A stretch of 12,557 nucleotides of DNA from Methanobacteriota archaeon (lineage in GTDB: Archaea; Halobacteriota; Halobacteria; Halobacteriales; Halalkalicoccaceae), in NCBI GenBank assembly GCA_022561895.1, contig JADFQH010000053.1:1-12557 (forward strand), read 5' to 3'. The notes below the pieces were generated by a model, which saw only the letters and a list, made by a program, of their open reading frames with translations, was not told the origin of the DNA and searched no databases. Below, piece by piece: positions 11,693 through 12,557 of this stretch (the stretch's first letter is position 1; each line of letters starts with the position of its first letter). Made by a program: the position numbers and the translations under genes.

Positions 11693-12557
11693 ATGACAGA
11701 TCGACTCTCATCGGAACGAAAGCAGCGAATCGCGGATTCGATCGTTGACTACGCACGCGAGCCGCTAAAAGAGATCGTCAAAGAGGCGATCGAGGAAGCG
11801 GAGACCGAACAGGTCGGTTCGGAGGCACAGGTGGACAAAGACGATATCGAAGAAGGGAAAACGGAGGAAAAACGGACCGATAGCGGCGGCCGAGGCGGCG
11901 GGTTTTCGACTCTTCTGCTCGTGTTGATCGTCCTCGCGGCGATTGGCTACGTTCTCAAGGGGCGCTTCAGTTCGGTCGAGGAACTCGCCGAAGAGACCGC
12001 AGAACAGACGCGCGAGGTCACACACTCGACAGCCGAACAAGCCGACGACGTAGCCGGGGAAGCCACCGGCCGAACGGAGATCCTCGCCGAAAAAGCGACC
12101 GAGATCGCCAGTACGGCCGCAGAATTCGCGAAATCCGCCGCGGATCGGAGTCAAGATGCCGTCGAGGAGGGCGCAGACCGCACGGTCGAAATAAGCGAGG
12201 AGATGGGCGACCGAATCGAGGAGACGGGCGAACGCGCCGAATCGGAAGTCGACGACGCCACAGAGGAGCTAGAAGAGGCGGGCGAGGAAGTAGACGAGCA
12301 GGTAGAGCAGGAGAATCACCCAGGCCAGAGCGCTGAGCCACACGCTCCATCCCCTGCCGCCCTCGCCGGCGAAGGATGCGCCCAGCATGGCCGTGTGGAG
12401 CAAAAATCCGCCGATGAGGGAGGAGATCCCCGCGAGGGAGACCCTGTCTCCGTGCGGGGCGGAGGCCCGCCCCCTCAGAAGGTTGTAGAGGTGAGCGATG
12501 GTCGAAATCAGGTAGAGCCCCACGAGAACGGCTACCACAGCTATCTACTCTCTCTCC
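11693..12557 (+). CDS. acidic single-TM coiled-coil protein, native sequence to about 12,290 then foreign
   Basis: From ATG 11693 the frame stays open to the window end. The authentic part reads MTDRLSSERKQRIADSIVDY, an acidic helix (REPLKEIVKEAIEEAETEQ), a Gly-rich hinge, one TM segment at about 71-87 (FSTLLLVLIVLAAIGYVL), then a long Ala/Glu/Thr-rich amphipathic coiled coil with repeated EETAEQT / AEQADD / ADRSQDA / GERAES units to about residue 200. That architecture resembles YtxH-like or apolipoprotein-like stress proteins, and small haloarchaeal membrane proteins of this type are common; I cannot assign a function. After about 12,290 the acidic pattern collapses into Pro/Gly-rich sequence (NHPGQSAEPHAPSPAALAG) that is the complement of the minus-strand CcsA-like gene. 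So the natural C-terminus is missing. Confidence 0.65.
   Translation, partial: MTDRLSSERKQRIADSIVDYAREPLKEIVKEAIEEAETEQVGSEAQVDKDDIEEGKTEEKRTDSGGRGGGFSTLLLVLIVLAAIGYVLKGRFSSVEELAEETAEQTREVTHSTAEQADDVAGEATGRTEILAEKATEIASTAAEFAKSAADRSQDAVEEGADRTVEISEEMGDRIEETGERAESEVDDATEELEEAGEEVDEQVEQENHPGQSAEPHAPSPAALAGEGCAQHGRVEQKSADEGGDPREGDPVSVRGGGPPPQKVVEVSDGRNQVEPHENGYHSYLLSL
12269..12538 (-). CDS. CcsA-like cytochrome c assembly protein, N-terminal fragment
   Basis: From GTG 12538 (an in-frame stop lies just upstream at 12545-12547) the minus strand encodes a hydrophobic protein: VLVGLYLISTIAHLYNLLRG, a short polar loop, ISSLIGGFLLHTAMLGASFA, and WLSALAWVILLLYLLVYFLA. The three hydrophobic segments, the LLHT motif after the second and the SxLAWxxxLLYLL pattern in the third resemble the N-terminus of CcsA/ResC-type proteins, which present heme for cytochrome c maturation. 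The frame then meets a stop at 12269, inside sequence that is the antisense of the haloarchaeal coiled-coil gene, so only about 80 residues are genuine. The match is from memory and moderate. An antisense shadow is the alternative, but shadows rarely give an ordered LxxLY...GFLLHT...AW pattern. Confidence 0.5.
   Translation of the reverse strand: MVAVLVGLYLISTIAHLYNLLRGRASAPHGDRVSLAGISSLIGGFLLHTAMLGASFAGEGGRGWSVWLSALAWVILLLYLLVYFLARLF
12270..12310. other. probable junction between haloarchaeal and bacterial DNA (right)
   Basis: To the left the plus strand encodes a continuous acidic coiled coil. To the right the minus strand encodes a CcsA-like membrane protein and the plus frame loses its pattern. 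The overlap zone (GAGGAAGTAGACGAGCAGG) is low-complexity and purine-rich, so a short shared word could bridge two genomes in an assembly graph. Confidence 0.5.

Noticed and set aside
1..12557. CRISPR arrays, tRNA or rRNA genes
   Set aside because: No regularly spaced repeats, cloverleaf sequences or conserved rRNA segments were seen on either strand by eye.

Overview
The core of this window (about 985 to 12,290) is haloarchaeal DNA (class Halobacteria). The evidence is high GC, acidic proteins, archaeal TATA boxes 25-30 bp before start codons (leaderless transcripts), and recognisable haloarchaeal genes: a 49-residue zinc-finger protein, a 55-residue histone-fold protein, an Orc1/Cdc6 protein, a DUF389 membrane protein and a TumE-type toxin-antitoxin pair. 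I cannot name a genus. Both ends look different. From 1 to about 970 the minus strand carries a Bacteroidota/Rhodothermota-type coiled-coil lipoprotein and its translationally coupled partner. From about 12,290 to 12,557 the minus strand encodes what looks like the N-terminus of a bacterial CcsA-like protein. Each join cuts a haloarchaeal gene in mid-frame. The simplest reading is a metagenomic contig with chimeric ends; lateral transfer is the alternative.

Layout. 1-718 (-): lipoprotein. 715-1053 (-): composite ORF, a GIY-YIG nuclease N-terminus joined to the tail of the lipoprotein's partner. 1109-1258 (-): zinc-finger miniprotein, with a striking triple half-site palindrome directly upstream of its TATA box. 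1443-2198 (-): larB (nickel-pincer cofactor synthesis). 2295-2462 (+): histone-fold protein. 2498-3181 (-): rpiA. 3302-3646 (+): Cys-rich four-helix copper-storage-like protein. 3683-5640 (+): MacB-type ABC exporter, ATPase and permease overlapping by 4 nt. 5720-6476 (+): TumE-like toxin interrupted by an in-frame TGA, overlapping an intact winged-helix antitoxin. 6486-6595: 110-bp element bounded by perfect 15-bp inverted repeats. 6595-7824 (-): MFS transporter. 7865-8983 (-): Orc1/Cdc6 paralogue. 9037-9117: a second, decayed inverted-repeat element with a related end sequence. 9233-10276 (+): four-TM membrane protein of unknown function. 10356-11612 (+): DUF389 membrane protein. 11693 to about 12,290 (+): single-TM acidic coiled-coil protein, truncated at the right-hand join. 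12269-12538 (-): CcsA-like fragment.

How the genes relate. Most are independently promoted housekeeping or accessory genes. The clear functional units are the ABC exporter pair (possibly linked to the Cys-rich copper protein 36 bp upstream), the toxin-antitoxin pair, and the bacterial lipoprotein pair. I saw no tRNA, rRNA, CRISPR array or intact insertion sequence. The items most worth a second look are the toxin killed by a single nonsense codon beside an intact antitoxin, the two related inverted-repeat elements, the zinc-finger promoter palindrome, and the two joins to bacterial DNA.
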